64,000 nt of DNA, from assembly GCF_003863965.1 (NCBI RefSeq), contig NZ_RRCN01000001.1:5476304-5540303 (forward strand). Direction: 5' to 3'. A program made the translations under genes and the position numbers. Source of the stretch: Paenibacillus oralis (GTDB lineage: Bacteria; Bacillota; Bacilli; Paenibacillales; Paenibacillaceae). The notes beneath the pieces were generated by a model. The model did no database searches. It was not told the origin of the DNA and saw only the letters and a list, made by a program, of their open reading frames with translations. Within the stretch, counting starts at the first letter, position 1, and each line of letters begins with the position of its first letter. Positions 8,327 to 16,578 of the stretch are shown here, piece after piece.

Positions 8327-8403
8327 AGGGGTCCATGTTCCTAGGACGGCGAGTTTGCCTCCAAAGCAAACTGTGGTGGGTTCAATTCCCACGCCCCCTG
8401 CCA
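8327..8403 (+). tRNA. tRNA-Trp (CCA), irregular
   Basis: The anticodon arm TTTGC-CTCCAAA-GCAAA carries CCA, the T arm GTGGG-TTCAATT-CCCAC is perfect, the discriminator is G and CCA is encoded. The acceptor stem AGGGGTC/GCCCCCT has a mismatch at the sixth pair, and the D arm is reduced (GTT-CCTAG-GAC). The identity elements favour Trp, but the shortened D loop is unusual. Confidence 0.8.
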
Positions 8404-8409
8404 AATTAT

Positions 8410-8485
8410 AGGGGTATAGAATAGCGGCCTAATTCACGGGACTTTGACTCCCGCAGCTCCGGTTCGAATCCGGATACCCCTTCCA
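8410..8485 (+). tRNA. tRNA-Gln (TTG)
   Basis: The acceptor stem AGGGGTA/TACCCCT, D stem GAAT/ATTC with loop AGCGGCCTA, anticodon arm CGGGA-CTTTGAC-TCCCG with TTG, and T arm TCCGG-TTCGAAT-CCGGA are all intact. The discriminator is T and CCA is encoded. It lies seven bases after tRNA-Trp. Confidence 0.9.
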
Positions 8486-8559
8486 AATTTCATCTCCGCT
8501 GGATGAAAGCTGTGCGTGGGCAGCTCCATTTCATTTTGGGGTTCGCACCATGATTATAT
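8486..8559 (+). other. Structured spacer between tRNA-Gln and tRNA-Tyr
   Basis: A perfect 7-bp hairpin TTTCATC/GATGAAA with a seven-base loop (8488-8508) is followed by AGCTG/CAGCT. A GTGCG/CGCAC pair encloses a region ending in CACCA near 8550. It looks like a scrambled tRNA rather than a terminator because no T-run follows. No coding potential is seen. Confidence 0.3.
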
Positions 8560-8642
8560 GTGCCGATGGGTGAGTGGTTGAAACCACCAGACTGTAAATC
8601 TGGCCTGTAAAAAGCGCGCTGGTTCGAATCCGGCTCGGCACA
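8560..8642 (+). tRNA. tRNA-Tyr (GTA)
   Basis: The acceptor stem GTGCCGA/TCGGCAC is perfect, the anticodon arm CCAGA-CTGTAAA-TCTGG carries GTA, and a long variable region of about 14 bases marks it as a class II tRNA as expected for Tyr. The T arm GCTGG-TTCGAAT-CCGGC closes with one wobble. CCA is not encoded. It is the last tRNA of the array, 33 bases before the YkuK-like gene. Confidence 0.9.
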
Positions 8643-8675
8643 CTTGTGATCAAGCAGCGGTGATCAAGACATATT

Positions 8676-9332
8676 ATGAAAAGGGAGCTTACGGCCCGAA
8701 AAATTCCAAAACGAAAGGAAGAAGCCAACCTTGCAGTACAGGTGAAACCCATGAAAAGTAAAAGACGACAGTACCCATTGATTCATGAGACGACATTTCG
8801 GAATACGACGGAACAGAACCTTGAGTTTAGCGATGTGATGGAGCGGATAACCCGGTTCATCGCAAGCGATCCGCGGGGCGTATACGACCTCGTGATTACG
8901 ACCGACGCACAGACCCACCCGGGACATACCAAGTTCGTCAGCTACATTGTAGTGTATCGTGTAGGAAGAGGGGCATGGCTGTGCAGCCGCCAAGTGATTC
9001 TTCCCAGGGAAATTTATTCGGTTCGCGAAAAATTGTCTTTGGAAACGTCATACAGCCAAGAAATTGCCGCGCAATTCGGGGTGGCCGAGCGGATCAGCCT
9101 CGAAAACCTGATCCTTCCTTATCTCGATCAAGGGGCGGACATTCGCTTTATGGTCGATATTGATGGCGGCCGCGAGGCCAAGAACCAGACGGCAGCCTAT
9201 CTTTCGGAAATGGTTGGTCGAATTGAGGCGATGGGTTTGATCGCCAGGGTCAAGCCTGAATCGGTGATGGTCAGTGTAGCCGACCGCGAAACCAAGAAAC
9301 CGTACCCGTTAAGGGCGGCTTCAAATTCGTAA
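8676..9332 (+). CDS. YkuK-like RNase H-fold protein (DUF458)
   Basis: A 218-aa protein whose residues from about 30 onward follow the YkuK/DUF458 pattern: NLEFSDVMERITRFI, then DLVITTDAQTHPGHTKF with the first acidic residue expected for an RNase H-like fold, then LETSYSQEIA, VDIDGGREAKNQT and VKPESVMVSVADR. The biochemical role of the family is not established; RNase H-like folding suggests nucleic-acid processing. The start is uncertain: ATG 8676 lacks a clear ribosome site and ATG 8751 also fits the homologous part. It directly follows the tRNA array with no terminator between, and a terminator follows at 9385, so cotranscription with the tRNAs is plausible. Its presence suggests a job in tRNA metabolism, but that is inference. 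Confidence 0.8.
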   Translation: MKRELTARKIPKRKEEANLAVQVKPMKSKRRQYPLIHETTFRNTTEQNLEFSDVMERITRFIASDPRGVYDLVITTDAQTHPGHTKFVSYIVVYRVGRGAWLCSRQVILPREIYSVREKLSLETSYSQEIAAQFGVAERISLENLILPYLDQGADIRFMVDIDGGREAKNQTAAYLSEMVGRIEAMGLIARVKPESVMVSVADRETKKPYPLRAASNS

Positions 9333-9384
9333 GTTTAAAATCAGTCCGAATTTTATTCCAGGAAGCACACGTAAACAAATGAAG

Positions 9385-9412
9385 AAGAACTCATTTTTTG
9401 GGTTCTTTTTTT
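9385..9412 (+). terminator. Terminator after YkuK-like gene
   Basis: AAGAACTC pairs with GGGTTCTT (one wobble) around a T-rich loop, followed by a run of T. It closes the tRNA-array transcription unit. The remaining 9413-9646 stretch holds only A/T-rich promoter-like sequence before the next gene. Confidence 0.8.
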
Positions 9413-9646
9413 GTGAAAACAAATAAGAATATATGTTCCTATTGGGACTTTAGTAGGTAGGGAAGGCTGCGAATATTAGGTATTATTATAGAAGAAAGAT
9501 TTTTGGATCGCGTGCTCGCGGCCATCTATAGAAAAAACGGGAAGGTGGAGGCGCGGGGAATTTCATGAATACTTACTGCTCTTTGTATTCCAGCTAAGAC
9601 GTGGGGCTTTCGCCAAGAAACTAGTTCAGAGAAGGAGATAACATGA

Positions 9647-12151
9647 ATGTCGCACAGAGTTTATCTATATAACGTGAGCATGCCTTCTCAATCGCACAAT
9701 GCCGATAAGATGATGATGGAATGGGGCTATGAAATGCCCCTTTTATTACAACCGCTACTGCTCAAAAACGGGAAGATCGCCGGCAATAACTATAATCATC
9801 ATACTGAGCCCGGCAATGCCGGGTTGTACTACGATGCCCAAGCAGGCATCGAAAACTTGAAACGGTTCTATGATTTTCTGGAACAGCAGCCGCTGTTGAT
9901 CGAGGATAAAGCCGCCTTTGCCGAAGCCAAAAACAAACTTGTGGCCTATCTTGAAAAATTGAAACTCCCATATTTCCACCTGGATGCCTGGGACGTGTTC
10001 AACATGGACGATATCCCCCATGCCGAACAGGCGGAAACTTGGCTGGTGAGTATTGCCCGCAACAACGAATTGATCACAAATGCCATGGAAAACGGCGATA
10101 TCTCACTGCTGCGTTATGCCGATTTGCAGGACGTGAACCCTGCTTTCAAGTCGTTTGCCGAGTTGCTCAACTATAAAGATTATCAATATGGCTGGGCGCA
10201 CATCTGGCAGTCCGGCGAAGAAGATTACGAAGTGGAAATTTTTGAGGAAAATGGTTTGTGGGGCCTTAAAGACGAGGATGGAAACCTATTGCTTGCCCCG
10301 CAATTTGATGAATTTTATGGTTTTGCCGCGGAGAATCTTGCCGTGGTCACTTTAGGCGGTAAGTATGGTTATGTACATAAATCGGGGAGAATTGCCATTC
10401 CTCTCATATGGGATGATGCTTTTGATTTTGAATATGGCACCGAATTGGCGATCGTCCAACTGAACGATAAATTCGGTCTGATTGACGTCCAAGGCAGAAT
10501 GGTCGCCCCTGCTCAATACGAAAGTTTGGAATTGCTGGATTACAGCGGTTATTTTACCGCAAAAAAAGACGGGAAATGGGGCGTGTTGAACGACTGCAGT
10601 TTCGTAATGATAGATTTTGAATTTGACGAAGCGTTTGATAGCGGCAACGGATTTTACCATACGGCTGTGAAAGGGCAAAAAAACCGCAAGATATTTAATG
10701 AGGACTTCATATATATCGGCGAATATCCGCTAAGCGCCCTGGAACCTATCGGGAATGGGCTTATCCTGGTCAAACCGCACAAGCATGCCAGTCACAACAC
10801 GTTGTACAAAAAAGACGGAACGATTCTCGCCGCGGGCTTCGACAAAATCAACCGGCAAACCGGCTTGCCTAATCTGCTTTTATTACGCAAAGGGAAGAAG
10901 CATGGCGCCCTTGGCTTAGCGCAGGAAAGCTTGCTGCTGCCGTATGAATATGATGCGCTGATTGAAATACAGGCTTCCGGGGCAAGCAATTGGGTGCTGG
11001 CGCGTAAAGATGGACAAAAAGGGATATTTGACGGGGACACCGATCACCCTTCATGGTTATTTCCTTTGGATGATTACGAATCTATCCGCTGGCTGTACGA
11101 TAATGCGTTTGCTTTGCGGCGCGGCGGGTTATGGGGCATCGGCTATACCTCCGAGAACCTGATCAGCGGCTTCGAATTTGATCTTGTGGTGCGGAAAGTG
11201 CCCGTAAACGGATTCGCTTATGCCTTTATAGGTCCCGAAGTTTATGTGGGAAGCAAGTACGGGCTGGCGAGAGCCGACAAAGATCTCGTGATGGAGGATG
11301 CTCAGGATCAATATTATAACTATTATTTTGATGACGACGCACGCCAACGCCTGCTGACTTATGCAGCAGCGGCTAGCCCTGACGATGTCATCGTGGATGA
11401 ATACACATCGGTAGAGACTTTGTACAACCTGGGCCTGGCTGCCTACGAGACGGGGGATTTTGAAAAATCCATCCATTACGACACGCTTGCCGCCGAAAAG
11501 GGGCACCCCTCTTCCATGAACAACCTGGCCAATCTTTACTACACTGTCGACGGTTACCTTGATGACGATAAGGCTTTTTACTGGTACGAAAAGGGGGCTA
11601 TGGCCGGCTACACTTATGCGATGAACGGCTTGGGCGTTTGCTACCAAACCGGTGTAGGGACGGCGCCTGATGCGGAAAAGGCGTTATATTGGCTAGGCAA
11701 AGCTGCGGACAATGGCAACGCGTTGGCATACAACAACTTGGGCAGCGTGTACTATGAGGGTCAATTGGTACCTCAAGATATCGATGCCGCGCTTTACTAT
11801 TATGAGCAGGGTGAGGCATGGGGTTCGCCGGACAACGGCTGGCTGGGTTATTTACACGAAATGAAAGGGAATCCGGAAAGAGCTTTCCGCTATTACTGGC
11901 GGGATTATGAGGATGGCAGTGGCATAGGGGCTTTTAATTTAGGCATCTGTTATAGTCAGGGGGTTGGAACAACCATTGACATCGCCAAGCCCATAACCTA
12001 TTTTAAAGCCGCGGTTGAAAGATCGTATCTATATGGTCATATCGAATTAGCCAGGATATATGGGAACGAAGAGGATTTTAGGGATGAACAATTAGCACGG
12101 CAGCATATCGCGCTTGCCGAACAGGCGGGCCTTGACATTCCTGATGAATAG
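9647..12151 (+). CDS. WG-repeat and Sel1-repeat protein
   Basis: An 834-aa cytoplasmic-looking protein with no signal peptide. Residues about 195-560 contain WG repeats of the form NGLWGLKDEDGNLLLAPQFD and DGKWGVLND. Residues about 590-820 contain Sel1/TPR-like helical repeats (MNNLANLYYT, MNGLGVCYQTGVGTAPDAEK, YNNLGSVYYEG, FNLGICYSQGVG). Both repeat types are scaffolds for protein binding and give no enzymatic clue. GAAGGAGATA sits about seven bases before ATG 9647; an ATG at 9643 in another frame ends after nine codons. It stands alone upstream of a HAD gene. The partner is unknown. Confidence 0.85.
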   Translation: MSHRVYLYNVSMPSQSHNADKMMMEWGYEMPLLLQPLLLKNGKIAGNNYNHHTEPGNAGLYYDAQAGIENLKRFYDFLEQQPLLIEDKAAFAEAKNKLVAYLEKLKLPYFHLDAWDVFNMDDIPHAEQAETWLVSIARNNELITNAMENGDISLLRYADLQDVNPAFKSFAELLNYKDYQYGWAHIWQSGEEDYEVEIFEENGLWGLKDEDGNLLLAPQFDEFYGFAAENLAVVTLGGKYGYVHKSGRIAIPLIWDDAFDFEYGTELAIVQLNDKFGLIDVQGRMVAPAQYESLELLDYSGYFTAKKDGKWGVLNDCSFVMIDFEFDEAFDSGNGFYHTAVKGQKNRKIFNEDFIYIGEYPLSALEPIGNGLILVKPHKHASHNTLYKKDGTILAAGFDKINRQTGLPNLLLLRKGKKHGALGLAQESLLLPYEYDALIEIQASGASNWVLARKDGQKGIFDGDTDHPSWLFPLDDYESIRWLYDNAFALRRGGLWGIGYTSENLISGFEFDLVVRKVPVNGFAYAFIGPEVYVGSKYGLARADKDLVMEDAQDQYYNYYFDDDARQRLLTYAAAASPDDVIVDEYTSVETLYNLGLAAYETGDFEKSIHYDTLAAEKGHPSSMNNLANLYYTVDGYLDDDKAFYWYEKGAMAGYTYAMNGLGVCYQTGVGTAPDAEKALYWLGKAADNGNALAYNNLGSVYYEGQLVPQDIDAALYYYEQGEAWGSPDNGWLGYLHEMKGNPERAFRYYWRDYEDGSGIGAFNLGICYSQGVGTTIDIAKPITYFKAAVERSYLYGHIELARIYGNEEDFRDEQLARQHIALAEQAGLDIPDE

Positions 12152-12214
12152 GGTCCAATGTATAATCATGGAAGAACATAAGGCAGTAAAAATACGAGCA
12201 CAAGGGGTACAGGC

Positions 12215-12856
12215 ATGCTAAAAGCTTTTATTTTTGATATGGATGGCGTCATCATTGACAGTGAACCGATGCATTTTGAAATGGATCTTTACACGTTAAC
12301 TTCGATCGGTGTTGCCAGCAGTAAAGAAAAACTGGAGCAATACGTAGGCATGACCAATCCCGAAATGTGGAGATTAATCAAGGAAGAATATCAATTGCCG
12401 CATTCGGTTGAAGAATTGATTCAACTGCAATTAACGAAAAAACTAGCATATTTGGATGAAACGGACATGGAACCCATTCCCGGGATTAGCGAGCTCATTC
12501 AAGAGCTGCGTGAAGTTAACGTTCCGATCGGTCTGGCTTCATCGTCCCCCAGAATATTTATTGAAAAAGTGTTGAGCAAATTCAATTTGCTGCATGAATT
12601 CGCATGCATTACGAGCGGCGAGGAGGTTCCCAAGGGGAAACCCGCGCCGGACGTCTATTTGGAGACCGCGCGGGCGATGAATGTGGAGCCGGAGCATTGC
12701 TGTGTCCTGGAAGATGCCAAACACGGGGTGGCGGCAGCGAAAAGCGCTGGCATGAGATGCATCGGATTTGTGAATCCAAACTCCGGGAATCAAGATCTGT
12801 CGGCGGCTGATTTTATAGTAAGATCGATTGAAGAAATCAATATCAAGGAGCTTTAA
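12215..12856 (+). CDS. HAD-superfamily phosphatase / beta-phosphoglucomutase-like
   Basis: A 213-aa haloacid dehalogenase-fold hydrolase. The nucleophile motif is FIFDMDGVIIDSEPMHF at the N-terminus, motif II is LASSSPR near residue 108, the lysine motif is KGKPAPDVY near 145, and the metal aspartate lies in CVLEDAKHGV near 170. The helical cap after motif I places it with beta-phosphoglucomutase or small sugar-phosphate phosphatases. A TATAAT box lies near 12160 and AGGGGTACAGGC precedes ATG 12215. Substrate cannot be assigned. Confidence 0.88.
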   Translation: MLKAFIFDMDGVIIDSEPMHFEMDLYTLTSIGVASSKEKLEQYVGMTNPEMWRLIKEEYQLPHSVEELIQLQLTKKLAYLDETDMEPIPGISELIQELREVNVPIGLASSSPRIFIEKVLSKFNLLHEFACITSGEEVPKGKPAPDVYLETARAMNVEPEHCCVLEDAKHGVAAAKSAGMRCIGFVNPNSGNQDLSAADFIVRSIEEINIKEL

Positions 12857-12940
12857 ATGAAAGAATCGGTGTTTAATGAAATTGTTGCTTCGGAAGAGGA
12901 GCTCCGGACGTTACGCGGATACCCGAAAAGTCATCGTTAG
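12857..12940 (+). pseudogene. N-terminal remnant of a PNPOx-like gene
   Basis: An ATG directly abutting the HAD stop opens 27 codons reading MKESVFNEIVASEEELRTLR before a stop. This opening resembles the N-terminus of pyridoxamine 5'-phosphate oxidase-like flavin proteins (an FNEVITSEEEL-type start), from memory of the family. The rest of the gene is gone and a DJ-1 relic follows at once, so a deletion has joined the two. Confidence 0.5.
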
Positions 12941-12945
12941 GGATT

Positions 12946-13395
12946 ATTAAACGAATCGCTGTTTTTGTCCCGGAGTCTTATTTTATTGATAGCTTTTATC
13001 TGGAGTTTTCCGTATAGCTTGTATATACGTGATGACCCGCTTGAAACATTTCGAAGCAACAAAGGATGTATCCTGGGATTTGTGCGGACGAAAAGAAGAG
13101 GTCACGGATGAACGGGGAATGACGGTGAAAGTAAATCAAGTGAACCCCGATCTTTCAACGTACGATATGCTGTTTGTTCCCGGGGGCCTAGGGACTAGAG
13201 CTTTACGAATATATCGATTGGCTCAAAGGGGCCCGGGAGGCGAAATACATTGTATCGGTATGTACGAGCTCCTTGCTGCTGGGGGCAGCCGGGTTTTTGA
13301 AAAACAGAAAGGCGACAACGCATCCTTTTTCCTATGAACTGCTGGAACCCTACTGTCGGGAAGTCGTTCGGGCTAGAATTTGTGTATCTATTTAA
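12946..13395 (+). pseudogene. DJ-1/PfpI-family pseudogene, frameshifted
   Basis: Pieces in three frames reconstruct a DJ-1/PfpI protein. KRIAVFVPESYFIDSFYLEF (12949-13008) forms the first strand, followed by a TAG. A middle segment reads VTDERGMTVKVNQVNP and YDMLFVPGGLGTR. After a frameshift near 13215-13230 comes KYIVSVCTSSLLLGAAGFL, with the usual nucleophile cysteine, then ATTHPFSYELLEPYCREVV. The missing start, internal stop and frameshift make it non-functional. Its last few codons are not DJ-1 sequence; they come from the adjacent attenuator relic. An intact, different DJ-1-family gene lies at 49170-50204. Confidence 0.8.
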
Positions 13396-13442
13396 GCTGC
13401 GGGACAGTAAACTTCTTGCGGCTTAACTTTTTGCAGGAGGAA
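13373..13442 (+). promoter_or_regulatory. Orphan ABC-F attenuator relic without its gene
   Basis: The segment TTTAAGCTGCGG...CTTCTTGCGGCTTAA followed by CTTTTTGCAGGAGGA is recognisably the same element as the terminator and ribosome site ahead of the Lsa-like gene at 21940-22010. TTAAGC (13392-13397) pairs with GCTTAA (13421-13426) and a T-run follows. No start codon or ABC-F sequence follows the AGGAGG, and the upstream antiterminator strand is missing. It is a leftover of a deleted or recombined second copy. Confidence 0.6.
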
Positions 13443-13511
13443 GGGCTCAACCTAAAAATCGGTGCTTGACGGCCGGCCATGGGAACGTGGGACTTCATCC
13501 TGGACTTGCTA

Positions 13512-13694
13512 AGGGACCGGAGCGCCCTTATTTGCCGAAAAAGCCGGCGTTTTATTTTTTAACGGACCGGAAAGACCTTATTTGTCCGAAAACAGCCCAA
13601 AATGGGTCTGGAAAGGGCAAATAAGGTCGATAGGGTCCGTTAGCACTCCTAAAACGCTTGATTTCGACGAAATAAGGTTATTTCAGTCCGTTAG
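13512..13694 (+). repeat. Four-copy inverted/direct intergenic repeat
   Basis: A unit of about 30 bases built on GGACCGG(A)-CCTTATTTG-CCGAAA occurs at 13512-13541 and 13561-13592 in one direction and at about 13610-13642 and 13666-13693 in the other. Arranged head-to-head they can form a long stem. There is no ORF here. It resembles dispersed intergenic palindromic repeats of Paenibacillus-type genomes. Confidence 0.6.
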
Positions 13695-13878
13695 CTCACC
13701 TCGTGTACTCCGAATAGTTTTGTCCAGCCCCTGTCCAGCCCCGATTTTGGTTTTGAGCGGGAAAAAGAGCAAAAAAATATAAAAATGAAGCGGAACGGGC
13801 ATGGGATTAGCTTGAAAAATAGGTCCGCCGTGGTTAAGCTGATACCAAAGTTCATCAAACACAGCGAAACAGGTTGTT

Positions 13879-13893
13879 TTGCAAGCGCTAACA
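13879..13893. promoter_or_regulatory. cre box (CcpA site) upstream of AraC regulator
   Basis: TTGCAAGCGCTAACA matches the catabolite-responsive element consensus WTGNAANCGNWNNCW at every position. It lies about 60 bases before the regulator start, so carbon catabolite repression of the sugar-uptake locus is likely. Confidence 0.7.
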
Positions 13894-13954
13894 ATTTGAT
13901 GAACAAGTCTAATCTTCAGAAAAATCGACCCTACCCAAGGGGGAGCAAACGAAA

Positions 13955-16309
13955 TTGAGCAAATTCAGGCTTAACATTCTGATTTACAGTTTGTTGCTGG
14001 GTTTGGTGCCGACCATTCTTATCGGTTTGTTTTCTTATTTTATAGCCGCGAAAGATGTGGAGGAGAAAGTGAACGAGGGCAATATGCACCTCCTTAATCA
14101 GACCCGGATGAGAGTGGAGCAAAATTTGGATTCGATGCAACGAACTGCCTTGCAGTTTGAGAATTCTTCCTTACTTAACTCCGTAATGAACAGCAAATTA
14201 AGTGCGCAGGATTTCATCAAGGTTCGGGAACTGATGAACGAAATGTTTCATTTGCAGACCCAGACGATCCTAAACCAGGTTTATGTGGTCAATCTAAAAC
14301 ATGAGTGGGTTGTGGATCTGAATTCGTTAAAGCCGCTTGATGGTATGGACAATATGGAATTGAATCCATCGGACTTGGACAGATACTTGGATAAAACGGA
14401 CCGCATCTTTTGGATAACCGGAACTGAAGAAGTGTTTAATCCCTCCAACGTTACGGATCAGGATAATTGGACCAGCCGGCAAGAGACGGCAACGACACTT
14501 CGGCTGGTGCATAAAATGCCGCTGTTATCCAAAAACGCTGTTCCCAAGGGGATTCTGATCCTGCAAATTTCCGCCAAGGATATCCGCAATATGCTGGAGC
14601 CCGATAACTTGCGGGCCACACAATATATTTTGAACGAGCAGGGAGAAGCGTTTTTGTCGCCGCCTCAAGATCGTGAGGCTTATCAGTCCATCAACGGCCA
14701 AATCGTGGAAAGGATTCAGCAGTCCGGGCCGCCGCAAGGCGCACTTCACGCGGAAAGCGAAGGAAAGATGGTAAGTGTGCTGTATTTAAGATCCGACTAT
14801 AATGGCTGGACGTATGTTTCCGTTGTACCGCTGGATAAAGTCACCGATCAGACAGGAAGCATTGCGCTGATTACAGCCGCCGCTTGTTTAGTCACTATGG
14901 CCGCCGTCCTGATTGTCTCCCTGTTTGGCAGCCGGAAGATGTACAGCCCGATACGAAAACTGCACGAGTTTGCCACAGGTATTCAGCTGCAGCGGCAAGC
15001 CGGTAACAATCGGAAAGATGAATTTGAGTTCATTCGTGAGAGTCTGTCTAGCCTTGCCGTATCCAGAAACGAACTGGATAAACAAATGAAATCGCAGGCT
15101 GTGCACTTGCGGGAATTTTATGTCCTGAAACTGTTTTCCGAACAGATGCCGGGAGAAGACGGCAAATATGTTTCCGAACGGTACGGATTTCCGGATGGCT
15201 GGAAAAGCCTTGGCGTACTGACATTGGAGCTGGATAATTTCCATTTGTCCCGATTTCAAGAACAGGACCGCGAACTGCTGCTGTTCGCTGTCAACAATAT
15301 GGTCTCGGAAATCGTGCCTGTGGAGGACCGCTTCAGTCCAATCGTATTAAATCATGCCCAGGTCACGCTGCTCACCTGCAAAGAAGAAACTTGCGAAGCC
15401 GGGCAGGTTTTGTTTTTGCAGACCGCTCAACAGATTAAAACCAAAGTTCAGGGATGTCTGGGCTTGGAATGCAGTATTGGCATCAGCCATCCGTTTAAGC
15501 GGTTATCCGATACGAAACGCGCATACAAAGAAAGTACTGCCGCACTCAAATTGCGTTTTGTACTCGGGCCGAACATCATCGTACAATATGCTGACATCGA
15601 AAATCGAAGCAATACCGAGAAGACGGTTTACACGAAATTGAGACTGACCGAAGATCAGATCATGCTTGCGCTGGAGGAGCGGCAACTTGGAAAAGTGGAG
15701 CAGCTGTTCCAGCGTTATCTGGATGAACTCATGTGCCAGGACGGATTCCATCAGGAGCATCACTTATTGCTGCTGCAGCTGGCTTCCAGGACGATGGGGA
15801 TTGTTCAAGAGCATGGATTGTCCATGCGGCAGTTGTGGAATGGAGAGGAAGAGCTGAAGCATCTGTTCCGGCTGCAGACAAGAACCGAGATTTCAAGCTG
15901 GTTCCTTAGTAAATTGTTTACGCCCCTTGCCGGGATTTTGGAAGAGATGGCTGATAAGCAATTCGTGAACATTACCCGCAGGATCGTCGAGATCGTGCAT
16001 GAGCAATATGATCAAGACATTTCGCTCGAATATTGTGCCGCTGTCATGAGCTTTAACCCCGCTTATATGAGCCGGGTATTCAAAAAAGAAATGGGCGTTT
16101 CTTTTAGTGAATACTTGAGCGAGTACCGGATGAATGTTGCCAAGCACCTTCTTGCCACTACAAATATGAAAATATCGGGTATCGGTCAAAAGGTCAGCTA
16201 CACCAACATCAGCGCTTTCATTCGCACGTTTCGCCGGACATTCGGTATGACTCCCGGCCAGTATCGTGAACAGTTGTACAATGAAGAAGAAACAAGAGCC
16301 GGACGCTAG
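13955..16309 (+). CDS. Membrane-bound AraC/YesN-type transcriptional regulator
   Basis: A 784-aa protein with an N-terminal membrane segment (ILIYSLLLGLVPTILIGLFS), a large extracytoplasmic sensor region, a second membrane segment near residue 310 (LITAAACLVTMAAVLIVSLF), a cytoplasmic middle domain and a C-terminal AraC helix-turn-helix (from about 670: ITRRIVEIVHEQYDQDISLE, MSRVFKKEMGVSFSEYL, RRTFGMTPGQYREQL). This architecture is common in Paenibacillus next to carbohydrate ABC transporters that it activates. The start is TTG 13955 behind AAGGGGGAG. The genes directly downstream are its probable targets. A cre site upstream suggests glucose repression. Confidence 0.88.
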   Translation: MSKFRLNILIYSLLLGLVPTILIGLFSYFIAAKDVEEKVNEGNMHLLNQTRMRVEQNLDSMQRTALQFENSSLLNSVMNSKLSAQDFIKVRELMNEMFHLQTQTILNQVYVVNLKHEWVVDLNSLKPLDGMDNMELNPSDLDRYLDKTDRIFWITGTEEVFNPSNVTDQDNWTSRQETATTLRLVHKMPLLSKNAVPKGILILQISAKDIRNMLEPDNLRATQYILNEQGEAFLSPPQDREAYQSINGQIVERIQQSGPPQGALHAESEGKMVSVLYLRSDYNGWTYVSVVPLDKVTDQTGSIALITAAACLVTMAAVLIVSLFGSRKMYSPIRKLHEFATGIQLQRQAGNNRKDEFEFIRESLSSLAVSRNELDKQMKSQAVHLREFYVLKLFSEQMPGEDGKYVSERYGFPDGWKSLGVLTLELDNFHLSRFQEQDRELLLFAVNNMVSEIVPVEDRFSPIVLNHAQVTLLTCKEETCEAGQVLFLQTAQQIKTKVQGCLGLECSIGISHPFKRLSDTKRAYKESTAALKLRFVLGPNIIVQYADIENRSNTEKTVYTKLRLTEDQIMLALEERQLGKVEQLFQRYLDELMCQDGFHQEHHLLLLQLASRTMGIVQEHGLSMRQLWNGEEELKHLFRLQTRTEISSWFLSKLFTPLAGILEEMADKQFVNITRRIVEIVHEQYDQDISLEYCAAVMSFNPAYMSRVFKKEMGVSFSEYLSEYRMNVAKHLLATTNMKISGIGQKVSYTNISAFIRTFRRTFGMTPGQYREQLYNEEETRAGR

Positions 16310-16326
16310 CGTTCGGCTCTTGTTGT
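16294..16326 (+). terminator. Terminator overlapping the AraC stop codon
   Basis: AAGAGCCGGACGC pairs with GCGTTCGGCTCTT around a TA loop, followed by TTGTTG. The stop codon lies inside the hairpin. A second hairpin (ACCGCG/CGCGGT around T6) lies near 16440. The rest of 16327-16578 should contain the transporter promoter; I see no certain boxes. Confidence 0.7.
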
Positions 16327-16578
16327 TCAGCCTATGTGCGGCAACGATAACGGTGTACGATGGGAAGTCATAATCGGCATACAACGGGTGGAATCCGGCA
16401 TACGCGAAGAAAGGATGCAAGCCCTTCGTCCCTGATAAACACCGCGTTTTTTCGCGGTTTGGCACGGAAAGTCATGAACGGAGTATAGATTTTTATGAAG
16501 GCTGCGATGAATAATGAAATCGCGAAAACGCATACAAGAATTTGGTTTCAAGTTCTCATTTGAGAAGGAGAGGAGTCT

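Noticed and set aside
13512-13694. Possible CRISPR-like repeats
   Set aside because: There are only four degenerate copies, in both orientations, with irregular spacing and no cas genes.
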